Shown here piece by piece: positions 16,814 through 25,931 of a stretch of 64,000 bases of DNA (positions are counted from its first letter, which is position 1; every line of letters starts with the position of its first letter). This DNA is from Microbacterium sp. SORGH_AS_0862 (GTDB lineage: Bacteria; Actinomycetota; Actinomycetes; Actinomycetales; Microbacteriaceae): positions 1,550,001 to 1,614,000 of the forward strand of contig NZ_JAUTAY010000001.1 in assembly GCF_030818795.1 (NCBI RefSeq), given 5' to 3'. A program made the position numbers and the translations under genes. The notes under the pieces were generated by a model. The model was not told the origin of the DNA. It saw nothing but the letters and a program-made list of their open reading frames with translations, and did no database searches.

Positions 16814-17197
16814 TTAGGCCTTCGCTGCCTTCGCGGGAGCGGCGGCCTTGCGGGCTGCCTTCTCCTCGGAGCGCTTGGCTTCGGCGGCGACCTGAGCGAT
16901 CGCCTCTTCGGCACGGAGGACCTTGGTGCGAAGGATCGACTCGTTCAGCTTCAGCTGACGGTCGAGCTCCTGCGTGGCCTCGCTGGTGGCGACGAAGTTG
17001 ACGACGGCGTAGATGCCCTCGGACTTCTTCTGGATCTCGTACGCGAGACGACGACGGCCCCAGACATCGACCTTGTCCACCGAACCGCCATCGTTGGTGA
17101 TGACCTTCAGGAACTTGTCGAGGTTGGGGGCAACCTGACGCTCGTCGATCTCGGGGTCGAAGATGACCATGAGCTCGTACTGGTGCGAGTGCGTCAC
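16814..17197 (-). CDS. rpsF: 30S ribosomal protein bS6
   Basis: A 127-aa small-subunit protein and bS18 partner, first gene of the operon. The text [24 protein letters not shown] opens a normal S6 ferredoxin-like fold, and [26 protein letters not shown] is diagnostic. An Ala/Lys-rich tail ([19 protein letters not shown]) extends the C-terminus, as in many Actinobacteria. The GTG at 17197 has a strong GGAGGT seven bases upstream. Confidence 0.97.
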   Translation of the reverse strand: MTHSHQYELMVIFDPEIDERQVAPNLDKFLKVITNDGGSVDKVDVWGRRRLAYEIQKKSEGIYAVVNFVATSEATQELDRQLKLNESILRTKVLRAEEAIAQVAAEAKRSEEKAARKAAAPAKAAKA

Positions 17198-17359
17198 TAA
17201 CCCACCTCCTTCGGACTAGAACGGCTACCGGGCACTTCCCGGCAGCAGGAGGGTGTAATGCACGTGTCGGGACACAGACGTGTCCAGACAACCTCAGAAG
17301 TCTAGCGGATGCGGCCCGCCGCCGCATCCAGGCCTGATCGCGGCCGGTAGCGTGGCCGC

Positions 17360-18349
17360 ATGGAGTGGACCCCGGACGTCTCTGTCGGCGATTGGCTGCG
17401 CGAGCGGACGGACGATCCCTGGCAGGGGACCGTGCACGATGTCGTTCCCCGCGGCTTCGCGGCCTATGCCCGTGTGTTCCATCCGACGACCCGGTCGCGG
17501 CCGGTCGGGATGGCGTGGCCGCCTCTTCCGCAGGACGAGCACCGCCGCGCGTGGGACGCCTTCGCCGACGCGCAGCCCGAGATCGACACCGAGGCCGCCC
17601 GATGGCGGGACGCGGCCGCATCCTTCGGCACCGAGCTTCACGCCACGGCACAGTGGGGCGCGCTGGTCGGCCGCGCGCCGGTGGACGGCCCTGTCTACGG
17701 CGCACGCTCGCGCTCCGACGACGGGTGGGAGTACGACGCCCCGCGCGAGGGCGAGTTGGATGCGGCGACTCTCGCCGCAATCGGTCAGCACCTCGCCGCC
17801 CGCGGCACTGCCGTCGGCTACGCCGCCGTGTGGGAGGGCTGGGGCGGACTGGTCGGCCATCTCGGGATCGCGCCGACGCGGGCGTTCCTCTCCTCCTCGT
17901 CCGACGAGCCGGACCTCGAGCGCCACCAGGAGATGCTCGCCCACGCGATGCACGACCCCTTCAACCGCCCGTATGCGAAGGAGAGCTGGCAGTCCGGCAT
18001 CCTTGACGACGCCGTCTCGCGGGGACCGCGGCTGTCGCTGCCCGGCCGCGACTACGTGCTGTTCTGGGGACCGCTGGACGTCTTCGCCGATCCGATGTGG
18101 CCGCACGAGGTCCCGTGGCGCGACCAAGAGATGGAGCGCGCCGGATTCGCCCAGTTCGCCGCATCCCCGTCGCTCGTGTGGCCCTCGGACCGATCCTGGG
18201 TGCTGGCGACCGAGGTGGACTTCGACTCCACCATCGTCGGCGGCGACGCGGAGCTGATCGAAGCCCTGTGCGCAGACCCCGCGCTCGAGGCCCTCCCGCT
18301 GCCCGCGGGTTCGTCGCTGCAATGGGACGCGGACGCGGTGAACCGATGA
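17360..18349 (+). CDS. conserved actinobacterial protein of unknown function
   Basis: A 329-aa soluble protein that I do not recognise as a named family. It is rich in aromatic and acidic residues, with [21 protein letters not shown] at the start and repeated Trp-containing segments ([25 protein letters not shown]). No signal peptide, membrane segment or catalytic motif is apparent. Near the end, [23 protein letters not shown] reads like the 'write-back' part of uncharacterised proteins found beside ribosomal operons in Microbacteriaceae. Its stop overlaps the next ATG (ATGA), so the two are coupled. Confidence 0.6.
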   Translation: MEWTPDVSVGDWLRERTDDPWQGTVHDVVPRGFAAYARVFHPTTRSRPVGMAWPPLPQDEHRRAWDAFADAQPEIDTEAARWRDAAASFGTELHATAQWGALVGRAPVDGPVYGARSRSDDGWEYDAPREGELDAATLAAIGQHLAARGTAVGYAAVWEGWGGLVGHLGIAPTRAFLSSSSDEPDLERHQEMLAHAMHDPFNRPYAKESWQSGILDDAVSRGPRLSLPGRDYVLFWGPLDVFADPMWPHEVPWRDQEMERAGFAQFAASPSLVWPSDRSWVLATEVDFDSTIVGGDAELIEALCADPALEALPLPAGSSLQWDADAVNR

Positions 18350-19407
18350 CGCTCGACACGACGCCGCTCACCGCTCCGGTCGACCCGGCCGAGCTGAAGG
18401 AGTTCACCCGCAGGAATCCCACCAGGACGGGACCCGACGACGGGGCCCTCGGCAACGCGATGCTGCTGCTCGGGGTGGGCGGGACCGCCTTCGCGCTCTT
18501 CGCGGTCTTCGTCGGTCTCGTGGGCGAATCCCTCGAGGTCACGCTTCTTTGGGGAGTGCTGCCGTTGCTCGGCGCCCTGCTGCTCGCTGCCGGCGGATGG
18601 AGGTTGTCGGGCGAGGCTGTCGAACGGCATCACGTTTTCAAGTACCGGACCGACATGTTCGCGCGGGCCAACGGGCTCGCCAACGAGTGGAAGGAGATCG
18701 ACCGCGATCTGCCGGGTGTCATCTTCCACCGCGGCAAGTTCCGCGCAGCTTTCCCCGTCCTGCGCCGCGAAAGCGGCCGCTTCGTCGAGTTCGCGAACTA
18801 CCGCTACTCGAACCAACGGGGTGCGAAGTACCACTGGGGCTACGTGGCGATCAAGCTCGATACCGCGTTGCCGAACATCGTGCTCGACGCTCTGGGCAAC
18901 AACGGCCTGTGGGGACAGTCCAACCTGCCCGTCACGCTCGGCCCTGGACAGCGCCTGAGCCTCGAGGGCGAGTTCGACCAGTACTTCGCGCTGTACTGCC
19001 CCGAAGGTTACGAACGCGACGCGCTCTACCTCTTCACGCCGGACATCATGGCGCGGCTCATCGACAACGCCGCCCAGCTGGATGTCGAGATCGTCGACGA
19101 CTGGTTGTTCCTGTACGCGAAGCGTCCTCTGGTCACCACGGACCCCGCGACCTGGACGTGGCTCATGACCACCGTCGATGCCGTCACTCAGAAGCTCGAC
19201 CGATGGACGCGTTGGCGCGATGACAAGCTGCCGGAGACCGCATCCGACGAGCCGCTGCCTCCGCTGATCACCCCACCGCCCGCCGTCGCCGCCGGCGGTC
19301 GGCGTCTGCGCCAGAAGCGGGAGCTGCTCAAGGGCCTGCTCATCCTGGCGGCTTTCGTCGGCGCCTACGTGCTGGCGCTCGTCTTCCTGTTCTCCCTCCC
19401 CCGCTAA
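18346..19407 (+). CDS. membrane protein of unknown function
   Basis: A 353-aa protein with two hydrophobic helices near the N-terminus (about residues 38-60, ALLLGVGGTAF-type, and 66-84, WGVLPLLGALLLAAGGW), a cytoplasmic domain of about 230 residues, and a C-terminal helix (LLILAAFVGAYVLALVFLF). The domain contains FKYRTDMFARANGLANEW, RGAKYHWGYVAIKLDTALPN and FALYCPEGYERDALYLFTPD, resembling uncharacterised DUF3137-like proteins, but this is not certain. It begins inside the stop of the preceding gene (ATGA), which makes a two-gene unit. Confidence 0.6.
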   Translation: MTLDTTPLTAPVDPAELKEFTRRNPTRTGPDDGALGNAMLLLGVGGTAFALFAVFVGLVGESLEVTLLWGVLPLLGALLLAAGGWRLSGEAVERHHVFKYRTDMFARANGLANEWKEIDRDLPGVIFHRGKFRAAFPVLRRESGRFVEFANYRYSNQRGAKYHWGYVAIKLDTALPNIVLDALGNNGLWGQSNLPVTLGPGQRLSLEGEFDQYFALYCPEGYERDALYLFTPDIMARLIDNAAQLDVEIVDDWLFLYAKRPLVTTDPATWTWLMTTVDAVTQKLDRWTRWRDDKLPETASDEPLPPLITPPPAVAAGGRRLRQKRELLKGLLILAAFVGAYVLALVFLFSLPR

Positions 19408-19425
19408 ACCCAGCGCTGCACGGGC

Positions 19426-20172
19426 TCAGGCGAGGGCGCCGCCGCGACGTTCGCGCTCGAGGAACCGGATCGTCTCGGGATGCTGCGGCGCGTCGAAGAC
19501 CTGCGCGGGTGTCCCCTGCTCGATGATCGTGCCGCCCTGCATGAACACGATGCGGTCGGCCACCTCCCGCGCGAACGACATCTCGTGCGTCGCCATCAGG
19601 ATGGTGGAGCCGCGGGTCTTGAGCTCGCGCACCAGATCGAGCACCTCGCCCACGAGCTGCGGGTCGAGCGCGCTGGTGATCTCGTCCAGCAGGAGGAGCT
19701 CGGGATCCGTCATGATCGCGCGCACGATGGCGACGCGCTGCTGCTGCCCGCCCGAGAGGCGGTCGGGGAACTCACGAGCCTTCGCCCCGAGGCCCAGCGT
19801 CTCGAGCAGCTCCATGCCGCGGGCACGCGCCTGCTCGCGCGGCACGCCGTGTACGCGCCGCGCCGCCAGGGTGACGTTGTCGATCACGCGCAGATGCGGG
19901 AAGAGATTGAAGTGCTGGAACACGACGCCGATGCGGGCGCGCACCGCATCCTGATCGACCGTGGGATCGGTGATGTCGTCGCCGCTGAGCAGGATGCGGC
20001 CGTCGTCGACCTGCTCGATGAGGTTGATCGTGCGCAGCAGCGTCGACTTGCCGGAGCCCGAGGCTCCGATCAGCACCACGACCTCGTGCTGGGCGAGAGT
20101 CAGGTCGATGCCGCGCAGCACCTGGTGGTCGCCGAAGTCCTTGCGCACGCCGATGACGTCGAGAACGCTCAC
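19426..20172 (-). CDS. amino-acid ABC transporter ATP-binding protein
   Basis: A 248-aa cytoplasmic ATPase with Walker A GASGSGKST, Q-loop [14 protein letters not shown], signature LSGGQQQR, Walker B LLLLDEITSALD and H-loop ATHEMSF. The FNLFPH pattern places it with polar-amino-acid importers. The GTG at 20172 overlaps the permease stop (GTGA). It is the last gene in a minus-strand run made of a SAHH-like gene, a deaminase, a cupin, a receptor, a permease and this ATPase. The reading frame stays open to 21009, but that part is a shadow of the permease. Confidence 0.92.
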   Translation of the reverse strand: MSVLDVIGVRKDFGDHQVLRGIDLTLAQHEVVVLIGASGSGKSTLLRTINLIEQVDDGRILLSGDDITDPTVDQDAVRARIGVVFQHFNLFPHLRVIDNVTLAARRVHGVPREQARARGMELLETLGLGAKAREFPDRLSGGQQQRVAIVRAIMTDPELLLLDEITSALDPQLVGEVLDLVRELKTRGSTILMATHEMSFAREVADRIVFMQGGTIIEQGTPAQVFDAPQHPETIRFLERERRGGALA

Positions 20173-21029
20173 ACGACACCCCCGGTCTGCTCGCGGCGGG
20201 CGAGACGTGCCGAGACCCAGTCGGTGAGACGGATCATCGGCAGGCTCATGGCCACGAAGAGAAGCCCCGCCACGATGTACGGGGTGAAGTTGTAGGTCGC
20301 GGCCACCTGGATCTGGGCGGCGCGCACGGCGTCGACGGCACCGAGGACGGAGATGAGTCCCACATCCTTCTGCATCGACACGAAGTCGTTCATGAGAGCG
20401 GGCACGACCTTGCGCACGCCCTGCGGGATGACGACGATGCGCAGGGTCTGCGCGTGGCTGAGTCCGAGCGACCGGGCGGCGATCCGCTGCGAGGGATGCA
20501 CCGCCTCCATGCCCGCGCGCAGCACCTCGGCGACGTACGCCGAGTAGGTGAGCACGATCGCGATCGTGCCCCAGAGCACCACCGGCACGCGGCCGAAGAT
20601 GCCGAGCGCGGGGATGCCGAACCCGACGAGGTACAGCACGATCAGCAGCGGCATCCCGCGGAAGAGGTCGGTGTAGACGGTGGCGAGGGCACGGAGCGGG
20701 AAGAACACCGGGCCGCGCAGCGAGCGCATCACGGCGAGCAGCGTGCCGATCACAGCGACGGCGAGGGCAGCCACCAGCAGCACCTGGATGTTGACCCACA
20801 GCCCGGCGAGCACCGAGGGGAAGGCGGCGAGCGCGATGTCGACGTCGAAGAAGCTCCGGCGCACGTCCTCCCAGCCGGGGCTGGAGACGATCGCGTAGCC
20901 GATGACGGCGACGAAGACGACGGTGCTGGCGAGGGCGATCAGCACCGATCTCGTGGACTGCCGGCGCCGCGTGGCGCGCCGGGCGAGCTCGAGCTCGCTC
21001 GGCTGCCACGCGGCGTCGGTCGTGGTCAT
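20169..21029 (-). CDS. amino-acid ABC transporter permease
   Basis: A 286-aa membrane subunit. A first helix at about 28-48 (SVLIALASTVVFVAVIGYAIV) precedes the BPD_transp_1 domain at about 75-280. Recognisable patterns are LFRGMPLLIVLYLVGFGIP and the EAA loop QRIAARSLGLSHAQTLRIVVIPQGVRKVVPAL. Compared with typical GlnP, the first periplasmic loop is extended. The start at 21029 (MTTTDAAWQ) lies three bases after the receptor stop and the end is coupled to the ATPase. Confidence 0.9.
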   Translation of the reverse strand: MTTTDAAWQPSELELARRATRRRQSTRSVLIALASTVVFVAVIGYAIVSSPGWEDVRRSFFDVDIALAAFPSVLAGLWVNIQVLLVAALAVAVIGTLLAVMRSLRGPVFFPLRALATVYTDLFRGMPLLIVLYLVGFGIPALGIFGRVPVVLWGTIAIVLTYSAYVAEVLRAGMEAVHPSQRIAARSLGLSHAQTLRIVVIPQGVRKVVPALMNDFVSMQKDVGLISVLGAVDAVRAAQIQVAATYNFTPYIVAGLLFVAMSLPMIRLTDWVSARLARREQTGGVV

Positions 21030-21031
21030 GT

Positions 21032-21886
21032 TCAGCCGAGGACCGGAACGTCGACGGCTTCGCTGAGCCAGGTCTTCTGCAGCTCGTCGAGCGTGCCGTC
21101 CGCGCGGAGCTCGTCGAGCGCCTTCGACACGGGGTCGGTCAGCTCCGAGCCCTTGGGCAGCACGTAGGCGAGCTGGTCGCCGCCGGTCGTGTCGGCGAAC
21201 TGACCGAGGATCTTGCCGCCGTCGAGCTCGGCGTTCGCGAGGTAAAAAGCGGTGGGCAGGTCGATCACGAACGCGTCGATCTGGCCGGACTGGAAGGCGA
21301 GCACGACGTCGTCGTTGTTGTTGAAGACGCTGAGTTTGTCGGTGCCGAGCTCCTCGGCGGCGACGGTGTAACTGGTCGTGCCGCTCATAACGCCGACCGT
21401 GTAGCCCTTGAGCTGGTCGATCGTCGTCGCGTTCGCCGCGGCCGAGCTGTCGGAGGTGACGACGGCCTGCGAGGTCGTGTAGTACGGCGACGAGAAGTCG
21501 ACGGCCTGCTTGCGCTCGTCGGTCACCGAGAACTGCTGGATGTTGAGGTCCCAGTCCTTGGGCCCCGGCGCGATGGCGCTGTCGAACGTGGAACGCACCC
21601 ACACGACGTCGTCGGCCGAGAAGCCGAGCTTCTCCGCCAGCGCGTATGAGACGGCCGACTCGAAACCCTTCTGGTTGGAGGGGTCGTTGTCGACGATCCA
21701 GGGGTCGTACGCCGGCTCGCCGGTGGCGATGGTCAGCTTGCCCGCGGTGAGGGTCGGAAGCGACCCGTCCTCGGATGCGGCGGGGGCGGACTCCCCCGCG
21801 AAGGCACAGGCGGTCAGGGCGAGCGCTGCGACGGCGCCGAGGGCGGCACCGGCGGTCAGGCGCCGGAGGCGGGAGGTCGTGATCAC
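21032..21886 (-). CDS. ABC transporter substrate-binding lipoprotein (SBP_bac_3)
   Basis: A 284-aa receptor with a signal peptide and lipobox LTAC at about residue 26, so it is lipid-anchored outside the membrane. The SBP_bac_3 fold shows KLTIATGEPAYDPWIVDNDPSNQKGFESAVSYALAEKLG, WDLNIQQFSVTDERKQAVDFSSPYY and a C-terminal LDELRADGTLDELQKTW helix. A GTG starts it. The gene follows the cupin by 68 bases and leads directly into permease and ATPase. In the context of a deaminase and a SAHH-like enzyme its ligand may be an amino-acid-bearing nucleoside or a related thioether; that is inference. Confidence 0.88.
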   Translation of the reverse strand: MITTSRLRRLTAGAALGAVAALALTACAFAGESAPAASEDGSLPTLTAGKLTIATGEPAYDPWIVDNDPSNQKGFESAVSYALAEKLGFSADDVVWVRSTFDSAIAPGPKDWDLNIQQFSVTDERKQAVDFSSPYYTTSQAVVTSDSSAAANATTIDQLKGYTVGVMSGTTSYTVAAEELGTDKLSVFNNNDDVVLAFQSGQIDAFVIDLPTAFYLANAELDGGKILGQFADTTGGDQLAYVLPKGSELTDPVSKALDELRADGTLDELQKTWLSEAVDVPVLG

Positions 21887-21954
21887 GGGGACTCCAAGCA
21901 GGAAGAGGGGGTGTCGGGTCGGGCGTCGGCGGGTTGCTGTGGCCGACGCCGCGC

Positions 21955-22392
21955 TCAGCCTAGATCACGCGCGAGTCGCCAGTCCTCGAAGCTGAAACCT
22001 GGCGAAACGACACAGCTGACGAGCGCTTCGACCTCGCCGCCCAGCCGGGCGGACTGCCACACGCCTGCCGGCACCGTCACCTGCGCGAGGTGTCCGGCGG
22101 CGAGGTCCGGCCCGAGGGTCACGGTGCGTTCGGCGACCGGCTCGTCGCCCTCGCCCCCGAAGCTCAGCTCGAGGGTTCCCGGTCCGTGCCAAAGCCAGAT
22201 CTCGTCGCTCGTGACGACGTGCCACGCGCTGTGCTCGCCGGGTGTGAGTAGGTAGTGGATGCAGGTGGCCGCCGGCCGAGGGCCCGTCGGCGTCTCCACC
22301 CCTGCGGTCGCGGTCCACATCCGGCGGAACCAACCGCCCTCGGGATGCGGAGCGAGATCGAGGGTGACGGCGGTGGCGGGACGGGTGCTCAT
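21955..22392 (-). CDS. DUF985 cupin-fold protein
   Basis: A 145-aa single-domain cupin of the DUF985 (YML079-like) family. The diagnostic segments are LAPHPEGGWFRRMW, TCIHYLLTPGEHSAWHVVTSDEIWLWHGPG and LVSCVVSPGFSFEDWRLA. These proteins form a beta-barrel that binds a small molecule, possibly a sugar or nucleotide; no activity is settled. Its ATG overlaps the deaminase stop (ATGA), so it is translated with that gene and probably shares a pathway. Confidence 0.85.
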   Translation of the reverse strand: MSTRPATAVTLDLAPHPEGGWFRRMWTATAGVETPTGPRPAATCIHYLLTPGEHSAWHVVTSDEIWLWHGPGTLELSFGGEGDEPVAERTVTLGPDLAAGHLAQVTVPAGVWQSARLGGEVEALVSCVVSPGFSFEDWRLARDLG

Positions 22393-23690
22393 GCGCTGAC
22401 TCCGGTGTGCTCGGTGAAGGAGGGTGTCGTGTGTCGGAACCCGCCGCTGATCACGGTGGCCGCCGCGTGGCCCGCGCCGTCGGTGGCGAGGTGCTCGATC
22501 GTGTCGTCGATCGTCGTGACGGGGATGTCGAGGAAGGCGAGGTCGGCGAGGGCTCCGACCGCGAGGTAGCCGGTGCGATCGGGGCCCGTGTCGATGCCCA
22601 TCGCGTGCGCGCCGCCGAGGGTCGCGGCCCGCAGCAGCTGAGCCGCGAGAGCTCGGTCGGAGTAGCCCTGCGCCCTGGCGATGCGGTGCAGCGCCGCCAC
22701 ATCCGCGAGCAGGTCCAGCGACGGACTCGAGGAGAGGGAGTCCGTGCCGACGGCGATGCCGTTGCCCTCGGCGAGGTAGGCGGCGACGGGCGGTTCGTCG
22801 AGGCCGATGACGGCGTTGGAGCGGGGGCAGAGCGCCACGGAGGTGCCGCGGGCGCGCAGCAGGGCGCGATCGCGTGCGGTCATGTAGACGCCGTGCGCGA
22901 TGTGGCAGTCGGGTCCGAGCACGCCGAGCTGATCGACGAACTCGGTCGCCCCCGTGCCGAAACCGTCGCCGCGCAGCTCGCGGAAGCTGCCGGCGCGACG
23001 CTCCTGCCACGGCGTCGGATGCGGGCCGCCCGACTCGCGCTCGAACGCGGCCTCACCGAGGTGCAGATGGATGCGGCCGCCGCGCTCGCGCACGATGTCG
23101 GGGATCTCCAGCAGCGGCTCGACGTCCAGCGAGTACGGCGCGTGGGGCGAGAGCCCGGTGCCGGGTGGGGACGGCAGCGCGTCCAGCGCCGCCTCGACCT
23201 GCGCTCTGCCGGTCGCCGCCCAGTCGGCGTTGGTCCAGCTCATCACCTCCCAGTAGGTGATGCCGTGAAGGCCCGCGTCGTGCAGCACACCGGCTGCGGG
23301 TGCATCGGTGACGATGTCGGCGACAGCGGTGGTGCCCGCCTCGATCACCGCGCGTGCTCCGGCGTCCGCATCCGCCTTCCAGTCGTGTCCGCGCTCGTAC
23401 ACCGGGTCGAACGCTGCCGCCCAGTCCTCGAAGCCGCGGTAGCTGCCGCGACCGACCTCGGCCATGCCCGTGTACTGCAGGTGCGAGTGGGCGTTGACGA
23501 GCCCCGGCAGGAGGACCCCCGGCCAGTGCACCTCGGTGAACGAGGCGCCGCGGGCTGTGAGCTCGCGGCGCACCCAGTCGCGATCGCCGACGTGGCGGAT
23601 GCGGCCGCCGCTGACGGCGATCGCTCCCTGCGGGATCGGCGGTGCGGTGATGGGCAGCACCAGATCGGCCGAGTACAGCACCACGCTCAT
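22389..23690 (-). CDS. COG0402 amidohydrolase, probable purine-nucleoside-type deaminase
   Basis: A 433-aa metal-dependent amidohydrolase of the MTA/SAH deaminase - chlorohydrolase branch. Metal and catalytic residues can be read: HxH in NAHSHLQYTGM, LSPHAPYSL, the His/Glu strand in HLHLGEAAFERE, IAHGVYM, and the Asp in VGTDSLSSS. A C-terminal composite beta-sandwich completes the family layout. Relatives deaminate S-adenosylhomocysteine, methylthioadenosine, guanine or aminofutalosine, so the substrate is open. The ATG at 23690 overlaps the SAHH-like stop. Pairing with that gene favours a ring-deaminated homocysteine nucleoside as an intermediate, by inference. Confidence 0.85.
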   Translation of the reverse strand: MSVVLYSADLVLPITAPPIPQGAIAVSGGRIRHVGDRDWVRRELTARGASFTEVHWPGVLLPGLVNAHSHLQYTGMAEVGRGSYRGFEDWAAAFDPVYERGHDWKADADAGARAVIEAGTTAVADIVTDAPAAGVLHDAGLHGITYWEVMSWTNADWAATGRAQVEAALDALPSPPGTGLSPHAPYSLDVEPLLEIPDIVRERGGRIHLHLGEAAFERESGGPHPTPWQERRAGSFRELRGDGFGTGATEFVDQLGVLGPDCHIAHGVYMTARDRALLRARGTSVALCPRSNAVIGLDEPPVAAYLAEGNGIAVGTDSLSSSPSLDLLADVAALHRIARAQGYSDRALAAQLLRAATLGGAHAMGIDTGPDRTGYLAVGALADLAFLDIPVTTIDDTIEHLATDGAGHAAATVISGGFRHTTPSFTEHTGVSA

Positions 23691-25117
23691 CCGCGGGTCT
23701 CCTCGTAGCGGGCCGAGCGCCAGTCGCCGTCCGAACCGGCGGTCGCGGAACGCTCGTCGATCCGCACGCCGCGGGCGGCGAGCGCCGCACGGCCGACACG
23801 GTCGTCGATCTCGGACGGGAGCGCGTGCACGCCGACACCCGGGCGGGTGCGCAGCAGGTGGTCGAGGGCGGCGAGCTGCACCGCGAACGACAGGTCCATG
23901 ATCTCGATCGGGTTGCCCTCGGCGGCGGTGATGTTCACCGCTCCGCCGGCACCGAGCAGGAGAGTTGCGGATGTGGCGGCCGCCGCCGTCACCTCTCCCG
24001 GCACGCCGCCTGCGACGGCGATCGCCACGGCGCGCTCGGCGAGGGCCGCGTCGATCGTGCCGGCGACGCCGGTGGCCGAGACGACGAGCGCGCCGTCCGC
24101 CAATGCGGATGCGGGGCCGACCGCATAGCCGTCGTGGCGCGCGGTGAGAGCCCGCACCGGGTCGACCTCGGCCACGGAGACGGCCGCACCCAGGGCGCGC
24201 AGGTATGCCGCGACGCCTTCGCCGACGGGGCCGTAGCCGATGACGAGCGCGGGTTGGTCGCGGACGGTCAGCCCGTGCTGATCGAGGAGGTCCGCGATCG
24301 CCAGAACGCAGGAGAAGCCGGTGCCATAGCGGTTGTCGAACCGAGTCTTGGCGGCGGCGTCGTTGACGGCCATGACCGGGGTGCGCAGCAGCCCCGCCGC
24401 ATCCATCCGCCGCAGCGGCGTGAGACCCGAAGTGGTCTCCTCGTTCGCACCGATCCAGGATGCGGCGATCGCGGGGTCGATCTCGTGGGCCAGGCGGATG
24501 AGGTGCGAGCCGTCGTCGATGAGAATGTCGAAGCCCCGGCGCAGGAAACTCTCGGCCGCCGCGCGCTCCTCGAGACCCGACAGGTCGGCGCCGCCGTCGA
24601 CGGGGATCCCCCGCTGCGCGAGCGCCGCGGCGACGGCCGCATCCGTCTCGTCGGGGTGACCGTAGACCGCGACGTCGGCGCCGCGAGAGCGCAGCAGGAG
24701 CGCCAGCTGGGCGGTCTTCGGCTCGAGCACCATGCACACGCCGATGCGCAGACCCCGCACGTCGATGTCCTCGGCGAGGGTCGCCGAGACCGGCATGTGA
24801 GAGGCGGCGAAGGCGATGCGTGCCGCGGCGTCGGGCCGCTCGGGCAGCGGCGCGCCGCCGAGGAGGACAGGCACATCCGTGGGATCCGCGCCGGCGGGAA
24901 GAGCCGTGAAGTCGAAGCGCAGCATCCCCGCATCCGAGGCCGCCCCGGTCGTGAGGACCGCACCCAGATCGTGCAGCAGAGCCGTGAGTCGCTCGGCGAC
25001 GACGCGGTGGGCGGGCGCGGTGTCGACCCGCACTGTGCGCGAGGCGATCATGAGATTCGTGCGGCGGGCGAAGCGACGCACGATCGCCTCCGCGATGCGC
25101 GTCGTATCCACCGGCAT
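23687..25117 (-). CDS. divergent adenosylhomocysteinase (SAHH) homologue with altered base pocket
   Basis: A 476-aa NAD-dependent enzyme homologous to S-adenosylhomocysteine hydrolase. The NAD fold has GYGPVGEGVA. The catalytic segments are kept: LIDDGSHL (Asp131 region of human SAHH), NEETTSG (Glu156), and VNDAAAKTRFDNRYG (Lys186, Asp190). NITAAEGNPIEIMDLSF matches the C-terminal signature. However, the adenine-binding stretch, normally CLHMTVETAVL, reads CMVLEPKTAQL here, so His55, Thr57 and Glu59 are replaced by Val, Glu and Lys. The GHFD motif is absent and the usual KPDHYRY tail is missing. It probably cleaves a related substrate rather than ordinary SAH. First gene of a six-gene run with a deaminase, a cupin and an importer. 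Confidence 0.8.
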   Translation of the reverse strand: MPVDTTRIAEAIVRRFARRTNLMIASRTVRVDTAPAHRVVAERLTALLHDLGAVLTTGAASDAGMLRFDFTALPAGADPTDVPVLLGGAPLPERPDAAARIAFAASHMPVSATLAEDIDVRGLRIGVCMVLEPKTAQLALLLRSRGADVAVYGHPDETDAAVAAALAQRGIPVDGGADLSGLEERAAAESFLRRGFDILIDDGSHLIRLAHEIDPAIAASWIGANEETTSGLTPLRRMDAAGLLRTPVMAVNDAAAKTRFDNRYGTGFSCVLAIADLLDQHGLTVRDQPALVIGYGPVGEGVAAYLRALGAAVSVAEVDPVRALTARHDGYAVGPASALADGALVVSATGVAGTIDAALAERAVAIAVAGGVPGEVTAAAATSATLLLGAGGAVNITAAEGNPIEIMDLSFAVQLAALDHLLRTRPGVGVHALPSEIDDRVGRAALAARGVRIDERSATAGSDGDWRSARYEETRG

Positions 25118-25261
25118 AGCCTACGTCGATCCTTAGTACAGAATGAGATCCCTCTCACGGGGGGACGACGGGCCGCGGCGGCCCTCTAGCGTGAAGAGCG
25201 GGGGCGTCTTCCGTGACGGGGGCGGACCCATGTCCGCACACGCAGCACACGGAGGATTCTC

Positions 25262-25726
25262 ATGCGCAAACTCGCACCCCTCGCCCTTTCGGCCATCGCC
25301 CTGTTCGCCCTCGCCGGTTGCGCAGGCGGCGGAGACAACGGCGGCGGCGACGCGGCCGCCTCGTCGCAGTCCGTCCAGGAGGCGTGCTCCATCGCCCAGG
25401 ACAAGCTCAGCGACGCCCAGAGCAAGCTGACCGACTCGATGTCGGCGGCCGCCTCGGGCGACAGCGAGGCCACGACCGACCTGTTCGAGACGGTGCAGAA
25501 GGGACTCGACGACGCCCTCGCCGAGGTCACGAACCCCGACGTGAAGAAGCCGCTGCAGGCCGTCTCCGACGAGTACAAGACGATCGGCGAGTCGATGTCG
25601 GCTCTCGCCGCCGCGGGCTCCGACCCCTCCAAGCTCGAGGAACTCACCAAGATCAACGACGACGTGCAGGCCTCGAGCGAGCGCCTCAAGACGGCGTCCG
25701 ACGAGCTCACGAAGCTCTGCGCCTGA
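25262..25726 (+). CDS. small secreted lipoprotein, helical, function unknown
   Basis: A 154-aa lipoprotein. The signal peptide LAPLALSAIALFALAGC ends in lipobox LAGC. After a Gly/Asp linker the mature part is a long amphipathic helical stretch (QDKLSDAQSKLTDSMSAAAS, VSDEYKTIGESMSALAAAG, LKTASDELTKLC) that looks like a coiled-coil or helical bundle. AGGAT precedes the ATG. It stands alone, with a strong terminator after it. I do not recognise the family. Confidence 0.7.
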   Translation: MRKLAPLALSAIALFALAGCAGGGDNGGGDAAASSQSVQEACSIAQDKLSDAQSKLTDSMSAAASGDSEATTDLFETVQKGLDDALAEVTNPDVKKPLQAVSDEYKTIGESMSALAAAGSDPSKLEELTKINDDVQASSERLKTASDELTKLCA

Positions 25727-25743
25727 GTCCCACGACTCACACG

Positions 25744-25783
25744 GACGAAGGGATGCGGCCCGCAGGGGTCGCATCCCTTCGTC
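25744..25783 (+). terminator. intrinsic hairpin after lipoprotein gene
   Basis: GACGAAGGGATGCG and CGCATCCCTTCGTC make a perfect 14-bp stem 18 bases after the lipoprotein stop. The T-tract after it is weak, which is common in high-GC Actinobacteria. Confidence 0.65.
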
Positions 25784-25931
25784 GTTCTCGTCGGTGACCG
25801 TTCGTGCGGCGGAACCGACAGATTCTGCGGGCGTCGACGTCGGAGGCTCCTACGCCTGATGGACTCGCTGCGGCTTCGTCGCGCGGGACCGGGATGCAGG
25901 TGCCCGGCGGAGCCCTCGGAAGGAGCCACGG

